NCBI GenBank assembly: GCA_963832965.1
Contig: CAWHVW010000007.1
Location: 124,001-188,000 of the forward strand
Direction: 5' to 3'
DNA from: CAWACP01 sp963832965
GTDB taxonomy: Bacteria; Acidobacteriota; Terriglobia; Bryobacterales; Bryobacteraceae
Length of the DNA stretch: 64,000 nucleotides
The notes beneath the pieces were generated by a model. That model was given only the letters and a program-made list of their open reading frames with translations. It was not told the DNA's origin and searched no databases. This document shows positions 23,414 through 31,759 of this stretch, piece after piece; the stretch's first letter is position 1; each line of letters opens with the position of its first letter. The position numbers and the translations under genes are program-made.

Positions 23414-24862
23414 CTGACCGCCGACGTTTACGACCAGGTCCGCTACCCCGGACACGCCTACCAGCGCGCTCATCCCGACCCCATGGCCGTGGCCGCCATT
23501 CTGTTCGGCATGACGCCCGCGCCCGTCGAACGCTGCCGTGTCCTCGAAATTGGCTGCAATCAGGGCGGCAACATCATCCCCATGGCCTTCGGCCTGCCGG
23601 ACAGCGAATTCACCGGCATCGATCTCGCACCCGGCACCATCGCGCGCGCGCAATCCCGCATCGAGCAGCTGGGTCTGACCAACGTTCGCGTCCACGCCAT
23701 GAACCTGCTTGATGCGGGGCCGGACCTCGGCGAGTTCGACTACATCATCGCGCACGGGTTCTACTCCTGGGTGCCCGCGGAAGCGCGCGAGAAGCTGTTT
23801 GCGGTGTGCCGCCGTCACCTGCGCCCCCACGGCGTGGCCTACGTGAGTTACAACACCTACCCGGCCGGCCACCTGCGCATGGTCTCCCGCGATGCCATGG
23901 AGTTTCACGCCGTCCGGGCCGGGCTCTCCGGCGAAGCGCGGGCGCGGGAGGGCAAGGCCTTCCTGAAGTTCCTGTCGGACTCCGCAAACGCCAGCGGCAT
24001 CGCGAAAGCCGTCTACCAGAACGAATTCGAACGCCAGAGCAAGCGCGATGACGAGGGCATTTTTCACGATGAGTTGAACCCCCACTACTCGGCGTTTCAT
24101 TTCACCGACGTGATGGAAGCCGCCGCGCGCCACGGGCTGCAGTTCCTGAGCGAGACCCGCCTGCGCGACATGCTGAACCCTCCGCTAAATCCCGAAGTGC
24201 TGCAGATGCTAACCAGGTCCGCCGGCGACGATTTGATCGCGTTCCAGCAGTATCTCGATTTCGCCATGTTCCGCGGCTTCCGGGAGACGCTGCTCTGCCA
24301 CGGCGAAATCCGCTTGCACCGCGAAGGTCTCGCCGACAGGGTCGGCGGGATGTGGGTGGCGTCGCCCCTGCGAAAGTTTGGCGAGGAAGCCGACGGCACG
24401 CTCGAATTCCGTGTCCTTCACGGCAAGGGCAGCATTCGAACGAAGGATGCCGTCATCATCGCGGCCATCGAACGTCTTCAGCAGATCTGGCCGCGTGGCG
24501 AGCGCGTCATCGAGGAACGCGAGAAACAAGCCATGCTGCGCCTGGCCGCCATGGGGCTGGCCGATTTGCGCACCCGCGCCGTGCACGTCGCATCGCAGGT
24601 CAGCGCACGGCCGGCGGTGAGCGCGCTCGCTCGCATCGAGGCCCAGGAAGGCAATGTCATAACCACCCTTCTGCACCGGAGCATCCGTCTGGAAGACGAG
24701 CTGGCCAGGCGTTTCGTCCTGCTCCTCGACGGTACCCGCGACCACGCCGCGCTGGTCGACAGCCTGGCCGCGGGCCATCCCAACGTCCCCCGCGACACCA
24801 TCGACGCGCAGGTGCGAAGCAATCTCCTGGACCTCTGCCGCTCCGCCCTGCTGCTCGCATAG
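23414..24862 (+). CDS. class I SAM methyltransferase with methyltransferase regulatory domain
   Basis: About 482 aa. The SAM site is seen early: VLEIGCNQGGNIIPMA, FTGIDLAPGTIARA and FDYIIAHGFYSWVP. A middle part (about 200-300) contains the HDELNPHYSAFHFTDVMEAA block typical of the MethyTransf_Reg domain found in protein lysine methyltransferases such as rickettsial PKMT. GGGGAGG at 23402-23409 points to CTG 23414 as the start, since no ATG or GTG lies at proper spacing; a TTG at 23396 is upstream of that site. The target is unknown. It follows a triple repeat array, so it is probably transcribed separately. Confidence 0.8.
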   Translation: MTADVYDQVRYPGHAYQRAHPDPMAVAAILFGMTPAPVERCRVLEIGCNQGGNIIPMAFGLPDSEFTGIDLAPGTIARAQSRIEQLGLTNVRVHAMNLLDAGPDLGEFDYIIAHGFYSWVPAEAREKLFAVCRRHLRPHGVAYVSYNTYPAGHLRMVSRDAMEFHAVRAGLSGEARAREGKAFLKFLSDSANASGIAKAVYQNEFERQSKRDDEGIFHDELNPHYSAFHFTDVMEAAARHGLQFLSETRLRDMLNPPLNPEVLQMLTRSAGDDLIAFQQYLDFAMFRGFRETLLCHGEIRLHREGLADRVGGMWVASPLRKFGEEADGTLEFRVLHGKGSIRTKDAVIIAAIERLQQIWPRGERVIEEREKQAMLRLAAMGLADLRTRAVHVASQVSARPAVSALARIEAQEGNVITTLLHRSIRLEDELARRFVLLLDGTRDHAALVDSLAAGHPNVPRDTIDAQVRSNLLDLCRSALLLA

Positions 24863-24868
24863 CCGTGG

Positions 24869-24887
24869 GGCAGCGCCATGCGCTGCC
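24869..24887. terminator. hairpin between convergent genes (family 2 repeat)
   Basis: GGCAGCGC-CAT-GCGCTGCC, preceded by GTGG, lies between the methyltransferase stop and the stop of the VWFA gene and probably stops transcription from both sides. The same hairpin occurs at 41236-41254. Confidence 0.6.
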
Positions 24888-24897
24888 GCTAACTTCT

Positions 24898-26886
24898 TTA
24901 CTGCACCACCTCGAATTCCGTCCAGGTAGTCGCCGTCCGCGCCCGTTTCCCCCGCCGGTCCGTCACCACGGCTCTCAAGTAATACTGGCCCGCGGGCAGC
25001 GATTCCGCCAGATGCAACACACCACGCACCTCGGGCGCGTTCTGTCCAACCACCGGGCGCACCGGTACCGGGAAAGTCAGAACCGGAGTAGCATCCTGGT
25101 ACAGTTGAATCTTCGCGTCCAGACCGTCCGGCGGCTTCGTGTCGGTTACGATGCTCGACACAAATGCAAGCCGGCTGCCAGCGCGAAACTCGCGCAGCAC
25201 CGACGAAGCGTCGTTGAAGCGTTCTTCCGTCCCCGCCGACGCGTCGTCCAGCCGCAGCGAGGCGAGGGCGATGTGCTGCCTGTTCAGGTCCGGAATCTCG
25301 ATGTACTGTCCGGCCGATGCGAGCCTGCCCGAGGCGCTGTCGCGAAGGGATGCGCGGACCTGATACGGCCCGGCGTGCTTCACCGCGACATCCAGGACCA
25401 GCAGGATGCCATCTTTCCGCAGTTGCTGGAACCGGTCGCTGTTCGCCTCAACCACGATGTGCCTGCTCTGAACCGCCAGGGGATCGATGCCGTATCCAGT
25501 GGCCAGCACCACCAGATCGAGCGCCGCATTATGCTTCCCCGCCGCGTCCGTCTGAAACTGGATATCCCGCGCGTCAATGTACAGCAAATTGTGTACGAAC
25601 GGCTTCCCCTGCGGCGTTCGTTCGAACAGCGCCGTCAGCCGGACGCGCAGCCCGGCCTGGTTGAAGAGCGCCTGTACGGCCGACTGCATCTGCGCCTCGG
25701 GCGTGTCTTGTTTCGGGAGTGAGGCTTCGTCGGTCTCGGCCACGAACCCGGAACGCGAACGCACGTGCAATCCCGCGCCCTTCACCTTCACGCGAATGGA
25801 ATGAAACCCGGGCTTCGCGTTCGGCTGCCCGCTCGATATGTGGTCCGGCGCCTTGAAGCCAATCAGATAGTATCCCTTCTGGTCCTCTTCAATGGATTGC
25901 ATCGCCTCGCTATAGCCGTTGCTGTTAACGGTGGCCACGCCTCCCGTCTCCTCCGCAAGCTGCTCCATCCCGACCTGAGAAGACCACAACCGCTGCAGCG
26001 CCCCCGGCCGCACATAGAGCAGGCCGCGAGCATCCACGGTGTAGATCACCGTGCCGGAGCGGTTCGCCTTGTCGATCAGGCGCCGCGTCAGTTCGATCAA
26101 CTGCGCTTCCAGCGGGCTGGTCAGGATGCCCACGTGGCTGTCGATTTCCGGCAACGCCAGAAAGCCATCCGAGAAAAACACCACCGCCTTCCTGCCACCC
26201 ACCTCGCGAAGTTCGTCCAGCAATTCGACAAGGGTGCCGAGCGATCCCAGCGACAGCTCCTGATCAACCCAGATCTGTTCGTCTTCGACGTCGACCGGGC
26301 TGGCTCGCGGCGCGCGCCCTCGGGAGTCGCCCGGGTTGCCGGGCCGGTCCTCTCCCTGGGGAAACGCATCGATTCCACCTCGGCCGCGCGGGTTCCACTT
26401 CAGGCTCTCGACAGCGGCCGACAGCACCCGCTTATCGGACGTGAATTGCTGGAAAACGCTGTTACTGCGCCCGGTCTCCCAGATGGCCACCAGATCGCCC
26501 GGCTGCATCTGCTCGTCGATGAACTTCCGCAAGCTCCGCCGCACGTAATACATGCTCTCGAACGACAGCCCCAAATCGTCCACCAGCAGCACCATGCTGC
26601 GGTGGACATCGCCCGGCTTGAGCACCCACGGCTGCGGCGTCGCGGCCGGACGATTCACGTCCGCGGAATCGAGATGAATATACGAGAAATTCGTGATCGT
26701 TTGCGGCTTGCGGTCCAGCAGAATTTCGAAATCCTCCGGCTTCAGATTGTTAATCTGGCGGCCTTTGGAATCCGTGACCACCGCGTCCAGTTGCACCAGC
26801 GTGGTGGTGACGCTGAATACCTTATTCTCGGGCGATTGCGCTCGCAGGACAAATACCAGGGCCAGCGCAGCCGTCCAGCGAGGCAT
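24898..26886 (-). CDS. exported VWFA-related acidobacterial domain protein
   Basis: 662 aa. A short signal peptide (WTAALALVFVLRAQS) precedes the TIGR03436 opening VFSVTTTLVQLDAVVTDSKGRQINNLKPEDFEI. The vWA-like fold follows: SMVLLVDDLGLSFESMYY, where the first MIDAS Asp is seen, and KAVVFFSDGFLALPE. A conserved GYYLIGFKAPD block lies about residue 335, and the C-terminal third is beta-rich and ends WTEFEVVQ. The family is nearly restricted to Acidobacteria; its function is unknown, probably surface or periplasmic protein interaction. Compare the second copy at 61611. Confidence 0.92.
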   Translation of the reverse strand: MPRWTAALALVFVLRAQSPENKVFSVTTTLVQLDAVVTDSKGRQINNLKPEDFEILLDRKPQTITNFSYIHLDSADVNRPAATPQPWVLKPGDVHRSMVLLVDDLGLSFESMYYVRRSLRKFIDEQMQPGDLVAIWETGRSNSVFQQFTSDKRVLSAAVESLKWNPRGRGGIDAFPQGEDRPGNPGDSRGRAPRASPVDVEDEQIWVDQELSLGSLGTLVELLDELREVGGRKAVVFFSDGFLALPEIDSHVGILTSPLEAQLIELTRRLIDKANRSGTVIYTVDARGLLYVRPGALQRLWSSQVGMEQLAEETGGVATVNSNGYSEAMQSIEEDQKGYYLIGFKAPDHISSGQPNAKPGFHSIRVKVKGAGLHVRSRSGFVAETDEASLPKQDTPEAQMQSAVQALFNQAGLRVRLTALFERTPQGKPFVHNLLYIDARDIQFQTDAAGKHNAALDLVVLATGYGIDPLAVQSRHIVVEANSDRFQQLRKDGILLVLDVAVKHAGPYQVRASLRDSASGRLASAGQYIEIPDLNRQHIALASLRLDDASAGTEERFNDASSVLREFRAGSRLAFVSSIVTDTKPPDGLDAKIQLYQDATPVLTFPVPVRPVVGQNAPEVRGVLHLAESLPAGQYYLRAVVTDRRGKRARTATTWTEFEVVQ

Positions 26887-26938
26887 TTGTCAAGCATATC
26901 AGGCGCCCGGCTCCTGACCGGCGTACACTAAGAGCAGT

Positions 26939-27217
26939 ATGGCTGGCTCGACATTTCGTTCCAAACCTCACATGGAAGTCTTGCGAAGGGTGTTCGATCT
27001 ACCGGGACACGGGATGGCCAGGCCGCTTGCTGAAAGCATTCTGGCTCTCGACTTCCCCGAGGGGGACGCTGCCCGCATCGAAGCACTCAACGCCAAAGCC
27101 AATGACGGCACGCTGACCGGTGACGAAGAAGCCGAATTGGAAGCGTACGTCAATATCGGCGATCTTCTGGCGTACTGGCAGTCGAAAGCTCGTCAACACC
27201 TTCATCAGCCGGCATGA
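26939..27217 (+). CDS. small acidic protein paired with HNH nuclease
   Basis: 92 aa. The conserved-looking part is residues 26-87: MARPLAESILALDFPEG, ARIEALNAKANDGTLTGDEEAELEAYV and LLAYWQSKAR, a helical protein that I recall as a common neighbour of HNH endonuclease genes, without assigned function. ATG 26939 lies 9 nt after a TACACT -10-like box, so the message may be near leaderless; ATG 27014 would match only the conserved part. Its stop overlaps the start of the HNH gene by 4 nt (ATGA), which couples their translation and suggests the two proteins act together. Confidence 0.7.
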   Translation: MAGSTFRSKPHMEVLRRVFDLPGHGMARPLAESILALDFPEGDAARIEALNAKANDGTLTGDEEAELEAYVNIGDLLAYWQSKARQHLHQPA

Positions 27218-27636
27218 GCGAACTGGCGGCGACGGTGCGGCAGCGGGCCGGGCATCGTTGCGAGTACTGCCGTATCCCACAAGCGGCATTTCCCCGCCCT
27301 TTCCACATCGAGCATATTGTAGCCAGGCAGCATGGCGGGTCGACGCATCTCGCCAATCTCGCTCTCGCCTGCTCGCGCTGCAATCTGAAAAAGGGCCCCA
27401 ACCTTACTGGTGTCGACCCCGAAACCGAGCAGACGGCCCCGCTTTTCCACCCGCGGAAAGACGAATGGGCAGCGCTCTCTGTGCCTGCAGGAATCCTCGC
27501 ACCATTCAGTCTGGAGATTCAAGGCTTGACGCCGGTCGGACGCGCCACGGTACGAGTACTCGGCCTCAACGACGAGATGAGGCAGATGCTCCGGTACGAG
27601 CTTTGGCTCGAAGGGTTGTTCGGCCGCCAGGACTGA
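27214..27636 (+). CDS. HNH endonuclease
   Basis: 140 aa. The zinc-ribbon HNH fold is complete: HRCEYC (first CxxC), FHIEHIVARQHGGSTHLANLALACSRCN (His-Glu-His of the nuclease site, Asn and second CxxC), then KKGPNLTGVDPE. The C-terminal 60 residues (LFHPRKDEW, LTPVGRATVRVLGLND) are the usual extension of this subfamily. Substrate and biological role are unknown; stand-alone HNH proteins of this type occur in many soil bacteria. It is the second gene of a translationally coupled pair. Confidence 0.9.
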   Translation: MSELAATVRQRAGHRCEYCRIPQAAFPRPFHIEHIVARQHGGSTHLANLALACSRCNLKKGPNLTGVDPETEQTAPLFHPRKDEWAALSVPAGILAPFSLEIQGLTPVGRATVRVLGLNDEMRQMLRYELWLEGLFGRQD

Positions 27637-27702
27637 CCTCGAATCCAAGGACGCCGCACGTGCGGGTCAGGGCATAGGTGCGACCCTTCAGCCTCGCGCT
27701 CA

Positions 27703-29223
27703 TCAAGCGTTGATGCGCGGCTTCCTCTGCACAATTTCCGGAGCATCGGCCAGATAAGTGGGCCATTGCGAGAGCGCCAGCAAAATAATCGCGCCCAGCA
27801 GGCAGCCCCACGCGAACCAGTCCCCCAATTCGGTATACGGTGTCACCCCGGCCTCGGCGGAATACTTGAAACGGCCGGTGGATTCCGCATACATAGGTAA
27901 GCCGCCGGTGACGCGGCCGGCCGGGTCCACCACCGCCGTGATGCCGTCGTTGGTGGCGCGCAGAATCCAGCGGCCGTTCTCCGCCGCGCGCATGCGTACC
28001 AGCAGCAGATGTTGCTGCCGCGCGATGCTGTGGCCGAAGTAGCCGTCGTTGGAAATGTTCACCAGCACGGTGGCGCCCTGCTTCGCAAACTGGCGCACCA
28101 GATGCGGGAACGCCGACTCATAACAGATGAACACCCCCAGCTTGTCGCCGCCCGCCGGAAACACCACAATGCGCTCGCCGGGACTGAAATCCCCCGCCTC
28201 CTGCGTAATGCGGTTCACAAACCCGAACAGCGGTGGAATGAACTCGCCAAAAGGCACCAGGAAGATCTTGTCGTAGCGGTCCACCAGATGCCCGTCCGGC
28301 GCCAGCAGGATCGCCGAATTGAGCGGCTGGTTCGCGGGCGTCTCCGCCACCGTGCCGAACACAAACCAGGCGTGCGCGTCTCGCGCCAGCGTCGTCACCT
28401 TTTCGCGAAAGCCCGGATCCGCGTAGTAGTAGAACGGACCGGGCGACTCGGGCCACACCATCAGGTTCGTTTCACCGGCGGCGGCCGCGGCGGCGGTGAT
28501 GTCCACCAGGTTGCGTTCCGCGTTTTCCGCGGTGGCCGTCGTCCAATCGTCCTCTTCAGACAGGTTCGGTTGCACCAGCACCGCCGTCCGCGTCCCCGCA
28601 TGCGGCGAAGGCAAGGGAGGCAGCACCACTACCAGCGCCACAGCGGCCAGCCAGACCAGTTCGCGACGCGGCCGCCGCGCCAGCAGCAGCGCCATCGCGG
28701 TGGCGATCAGCGCGAACAGAAAGGACAATCCATAAACACCCACCAGCGGCGCCAGCCGCATCGGCAACGCCATGTCGATGCCCGCGTTGCCCAACGCCAG
28801 CCATGCGAAACCCAGGGGACCGTGCGTGCGCTCGATGCCCGTCCAAAGCGCGGCCACCGCGGGAGTCGCGTACCAGCGCGGCAGCAGCGCGCCGGCCAGC
28901 ATCGCGAAAATGGCAAGATGGAGTGATTTGGCCAGCGAAAACAGCAGAAACGCTCCCCAGCCGCCCCACCGCCCCATGCCTCCGTGAACCTCAAGGACGA
29001 ACTGAATCCAGTAGCAGGTGGCGAACCAGTACACGTTCCCGACAGCGTAGCCGAGCAGAAAGCGATGCCATGGACGCGGCTCCCACAGCAACGCCAGAAG
29101 CAGGGGGGTCAGCGCGATGGGCGCCAGGAAAACCAGATTGAGCGGCGGAAACGCGGCTACCAGCAGCACGGCCGTCAACAGCGCCAGTGCGTACTTAATC
29201 CAGGGCGCCGGAAGCCTGGTCAT
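27703..29223 (-). CDS. lnt: apolipoprotein N-acyltransferase
   Basis: 506 aa. About seven hydrophobic helices fill residues 10-210, followed by the periplasmic nitrilase-fold domain. The catalytic triad is present: Glu in MVWPESPGPFYYY, Lys in YDKIFLVPFGEFIP and Cys in LGVFICYESAFP. Lnt adds the third acyl chain to outer-membrane lipoproteins at the inner membrane, consistent with a diderm cell. AAGGTGA stands before the ATG. The start overlaps the 3' end of lipA by 29 nt, so the two are one transcript. Confidence 0.93.
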   Translation of the reverse strand: MTRLPAPWIKYALALLTAVLLVAAFPPLNLVFLAPIALTPLLLALLWEPRPWHRFLLGYAVGNVYWFATCYWIQFVLEVHGGMGRWGGWGAFLLFSLAKSLHLAIFAMLAGALLPRWYATPAVAALWTGIERTHGPLGFAWLALGNAGIDMALPMRLAPLVGVYGLSFLFALIATAMALLLARRPRRELVWLAAVALVVVLPPLPSPHAGTRTAVLVQPNLSEEDDWTTATAENAERNLVDITAAAAAAGETNLMVWPESPGPFYYYADPGFREKVTTLARDAHAWFVFGTVAETPANQPLNSAILLAPDGHLVDRYDKIFLVPFGEFIPPLFGFVNRITQEAGDFSPGERIVVFPAGGDKLGVFICYESAFPHLVRQFAKQGATVLVNISNDGYFGHSIARQQHLLLVRMRAAENGRWILRATNDGITAVVDPAGRVTGGLPMYAESTGRFKYSAEAGVTPYTELGDWFAWGCLLGAIILLALSQWPTYLADAPEIVQRKPRINA

Positions 29224-30102
29224 TCACCTTGTCCGCCATGTAGGAACTGCGCACGAACGGCCCGCTGAACACCGCGCGGAAACCCAGATCGAGGCCATAC
29301 CGCCGGTACGCCTCGAACTGTTCCGGGCGCACGTACTCGCTCACCGGCAGATTGCGGCGCGTCGGCTGCAGGTACTGTCCAATGGTCACCACATCAACGT
29401 CCGCCGCCAGCAGGTCGCCCATCAACGCCTGCACTTGCTCCGGCCGTTCACCCAGGCCAACCATCAACCCGGATTTCGTGAGCGCCTGCGGCCGGTAGCG
29501 TTTCGCGAACCGCAGCACGTCCAGCGATTGCCCGTACTTTGCCTGCGGGCGCACGCGCCGGTACAAGCCAGGCACCGTCTCCATGTTGTGATTGAAAACG
29601 TCCGGCCCCGCGTCCAGCACGCGCTCCACGGCTTGCAGATCGCCGCAGAAATCCGGAGTGAGCACTTCGATGCGCGCCTCCCGCAAGCGCGCCGCACCTC
29701 GACAACGGTTCGGGCGAAGTGGCGCGAACCGCCGTCGGCAAGGTCGTCTCGGTTCACCGAGGTGATCACCACGTAGCGCAGGCGCATCCGTGCGGCCATG
29801 TCCGCCACGTGAGCGGGCTCATCGGGGTCGAGCGCGAACGCCTGTTTGTCCGGAGAGCCCTTGGGCACCGAACAAAAACCGCAACCGCGCGTGCACAGGT
29901 TGCCCAGAATCATGAACGTCGCCGCGCCCCGGTGGAAGCATTCGTGGATGTTCGGACAGCGCGCCGATTCGCACACCGTGTGCAGATTGAGCCGGCGCAG
30001 ATCGCTCTTCAGGGCCTGCACCGAGGGGAAATGCGTGACGCCGCGGCGCAGCCACTCCGGCAGACGCGGCGCGGCAATCTGCACCAGGGCGTCACCAGTC
30101 AA
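29195..30102 (-). pseudogene. lipA: lipoyl synthase, frameshifted by one base
   Basis: The radical-SAM lipoyl synthase is complete if one base is restored near 29690. Frame 1 (30102-29690) carries the auxiliary cluster ligands CESARCPNIHEC and the SAM cluster CTRGCGFCSVPKG, up to TVVEVRRA; frame 2 (to 29195) continues LREARIEVLTPDFCGDL, HNMETVPGLYRRVRP and the RSSY motif near the end. The break is at GCGCGCTTGCGG, where GCC-TTG would be expected. LipA inserts two sulfurs into octanoyl groups on E2 and GcvH proteins. A sequencing error is the simplest reading, as every motif is conserved on both sides. Confidence 0.85.
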
Positions 30103-30116
30103 CGCGGCGCCCTATC

Positions 30117-30240
30117 CTGCGGCCGATTTTCAAGCGGCCCTTCCCTTCGGCGACAGGCCGAACCGCGACAGTGATGGAGCGGGCCTGAGATCACTCTTCG
30201 GCAGGCGGGTTGAAAACCCGCCGCACGATACAATCGTGCC
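30117..30240. repeat. family 2 hairpins with nested family 1 copy i
   Basis: Upstream of lipA: a degenerate GGCCGATT hairpin at about 30122, a variant family 1 core at 30158-30182, then two perfect hairpins, GGCGGGTT-GAA-AACCCGCC (30204-30222) and GCACGAT-ACA-ATCGTGC (30223-30239). Related hairpins recur at 44683-44720. Confidence 0.75.
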
Positions 30241-30277
30241 CCACTAGTTGTCCTTCGAAAATACGCACGGCCGGCCA

Positions 30278-30952
30278 TCAGAACCGCCGCACGATGGGCT
30301 TGAATCCGGCCTTTTCCAGATCCGCGCGCGCGGTCGCAATCTCCGCCGCGTCCTTCAGCGGACCCACCAGCACCCGGAAGACGTTCCCGGTTGGCCCCGG
30401 AGCCAGCAGCGTCTTGTAGCCCCGCTTGCTGAGCGTATCCCCAATCACCTGCGCTTCCGGCCGCGCCGTCGCCACCACCTGCAGGTACGCAGCTCCTGGT
30501 TCCGGTTCGGCTACCGCGGGCGCGCCTCCCACTTGCTGCTCCGGCGGGGTCTGCGCGGGCGCGGCGGCCCTGGCGGCGGGAGGTGGCGCTTCCGCGGGCG
30601 GCTGCGCAGGGGTCTGCTGGGGCGGCGCCGTTGTCGTCGCTACCGGCTGCGTGCCCGCCACCGGCTGCGTGCCCGCCGCCTGCTGAGAGGATGTACCGGC
30701 GTCGGAGGCCGGCTGCGCCGCGGGCGTGCCCGCGTCCGGCATGGGCGACGAGCGCTGCGAGCTATCCACCACAATCGGCTTGCCCGCGTCACCCTTCTTC
30801 GCCGCGTCACTCGCGCCAGGGCCCGAATTGCGGCCCGCGATGTAGCCCATGGCGAAAAACACGCCCAGCAGGACCACCATGATGAAAAACACGCTGAGCA
30901 ATTGCTTGTTGCCCAGTACTAACTCGAATTCGCCGTCCTCGGTTCGTGGCAA
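30278..30952 (-). CDS. SPOR-domain membrane protein
   Basis: 224 aa from TTG 30952, with GGGAG upstream. A short cytoplasmic start (FELVLGNKQ) is followed by one membrane segment (LLSVFFIMVVLLGVFFAMGYI), a long Pro/Ala/Gln-rich linker (about 45-140) and a C-terminal SPOR domain (YLQVVATARPEAQVIGDTL, KTLLAPGPTGNVFRVLVGPL). SPOR domains bind denuded glycan strands at the division septum. It is the last gene of the NfeD-slipin-SPOR row, 6 nt after the slipin stop, which is an uncommon companion for those genes. Confidence 0.9.
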   Translation of the reverse strand: MPRTEDGEFELVLGNKQLLSVFFIMVVLLGVFFAMGYIAGRNSGPGASDAAKKGDAGKPIVVDSSQRSSPMPDAGTPAAQPASDAGTSSQQAAGTQPVAGTQPVATTTAPPQQTPAQPPAEAPPPAARAAAPAQTPPEQQVGGAPAVAEPEPGAAYLQVVATARPEAQVIGDTLSKRGYKTLLAPGPTGNVFRVLVGPLKDAAEIATARADLEKAGFKPIVRRF

Positions 30953-30958
30953 CTGGAA

Positions 30959-31750
30959 TCAGTCTCCCTTTCCTGGCGGGGCCGGGTCGCCGGCAAAACG
31001 ATCCAGCGCGCGGCCCAATGATGAAAGTATATCGAGCGGCAGCGGAAACACCACAGTAGTATTCTTCTCCGAGCCGATTTCCACCAGCGTCTGCAGGTAG
31101 CGCAACTGCAGCGCCGCCGGCTCCCGCTGGATCAGGTGCGCCGCCATGGCCAGCTTCTCCGCCGCCATGTACTCGCCCTCGGCATGGATCACCTTCGCGC
31201 GGCGCTCGCGCTCCGCTTCGGCCTGCCGGGCGATCGCGCGGATCATCTGGTCCGGCAAATCAACCTGCTTCACTTCCACCAGCGTTACCTTAACACCCCA
31301 CGGACCGGTGTGCTGATCCAGTACCGCCTGTAACCGGATATTAATCTTGTCGCGCTGGCTAAGCAGTTCGTCCAGTTCCACTTCGCCCAGAATGCTGCGT
31401 AGCGTGGTCTGCGACACCTGTGATGTGGCATACAGAAAGTTGGTGACCTCAAGGACGGCCTTGGTGGGGTCCACCACGCGGAAATACACCACCGCATTCA
31501 CCTTCACGGTTACGTTGTCGCGCGTCACCAGATCCTGCGGAGGCACCTCCATCGCCTCGATCCGCAGTGAGATGCGCACCATGCGATCCAACGGCTTGAA
31601 TACGAGAATGATGCCCGGGCCTTTCGGCTTCCCAAGAATACGACCCAAACGGAAAATCACTCCGCGTTCGTATTCCGCCAGAATCTTGATCGAGGAGAGC
31701 AGGTAAAGAACAACGATCAGAATCGGTACCAGAATCACAGGGTCAAGCAT
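30959..31750 (-). CDS. slipin (stomatin/prohibitin SPFH family)
   Basis: 263 aa. An N-terminal hydrophobic hairpin (ILVPILIVVLYLLSSI) anchors the protein; the SPFH domain follows from AEYERGVIFRLGR to about residue 190, with the characteristic QTTLRSILGEVELDELLSQRDKI, and then a short coiled coil (RQAEAERERRAKVI). Slipins form ring-like membrane assemblies and work with NfeD-type proteases, whose gene lies 9 nt upstream. GGGAGGA precedes the ATG. The tail PLPLDILSSLG is the usual slipin ending. Confidence 0.93.
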   Translation of the reverse strand: MLDPVILVPILIVVLYLLSSIKILAEYERGVIFRLGRILGKPKGPGIILVFKPLDRMVRISLRIEAMEVPPQDLVTRDNVTVKVNAVVYFRVVDPTKAVLEVTNFLYATSQVSQTTLRSILGEVELDELLSQRDKINIRLQAVLDQHTGPWGVKVTLVEVKQVDLPDQMIRAIARQAEAERERRAKVIHAEGEYMAAEKLAMAAHLIQREPAALQLRYLQTLVEIGSEKNTTVVFPLPLDILSSLGRALDRFAGDPAPPGKGD

Positions 31751-31759
31751 AGGTCCTCC

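Noticed and set aside
29680..29700. Programmed frameshift in lipA
   Set aside because: No slippery heptamer or downstream structure was seen at GCGCGCTTGCGG; a one-base loss is simpler.
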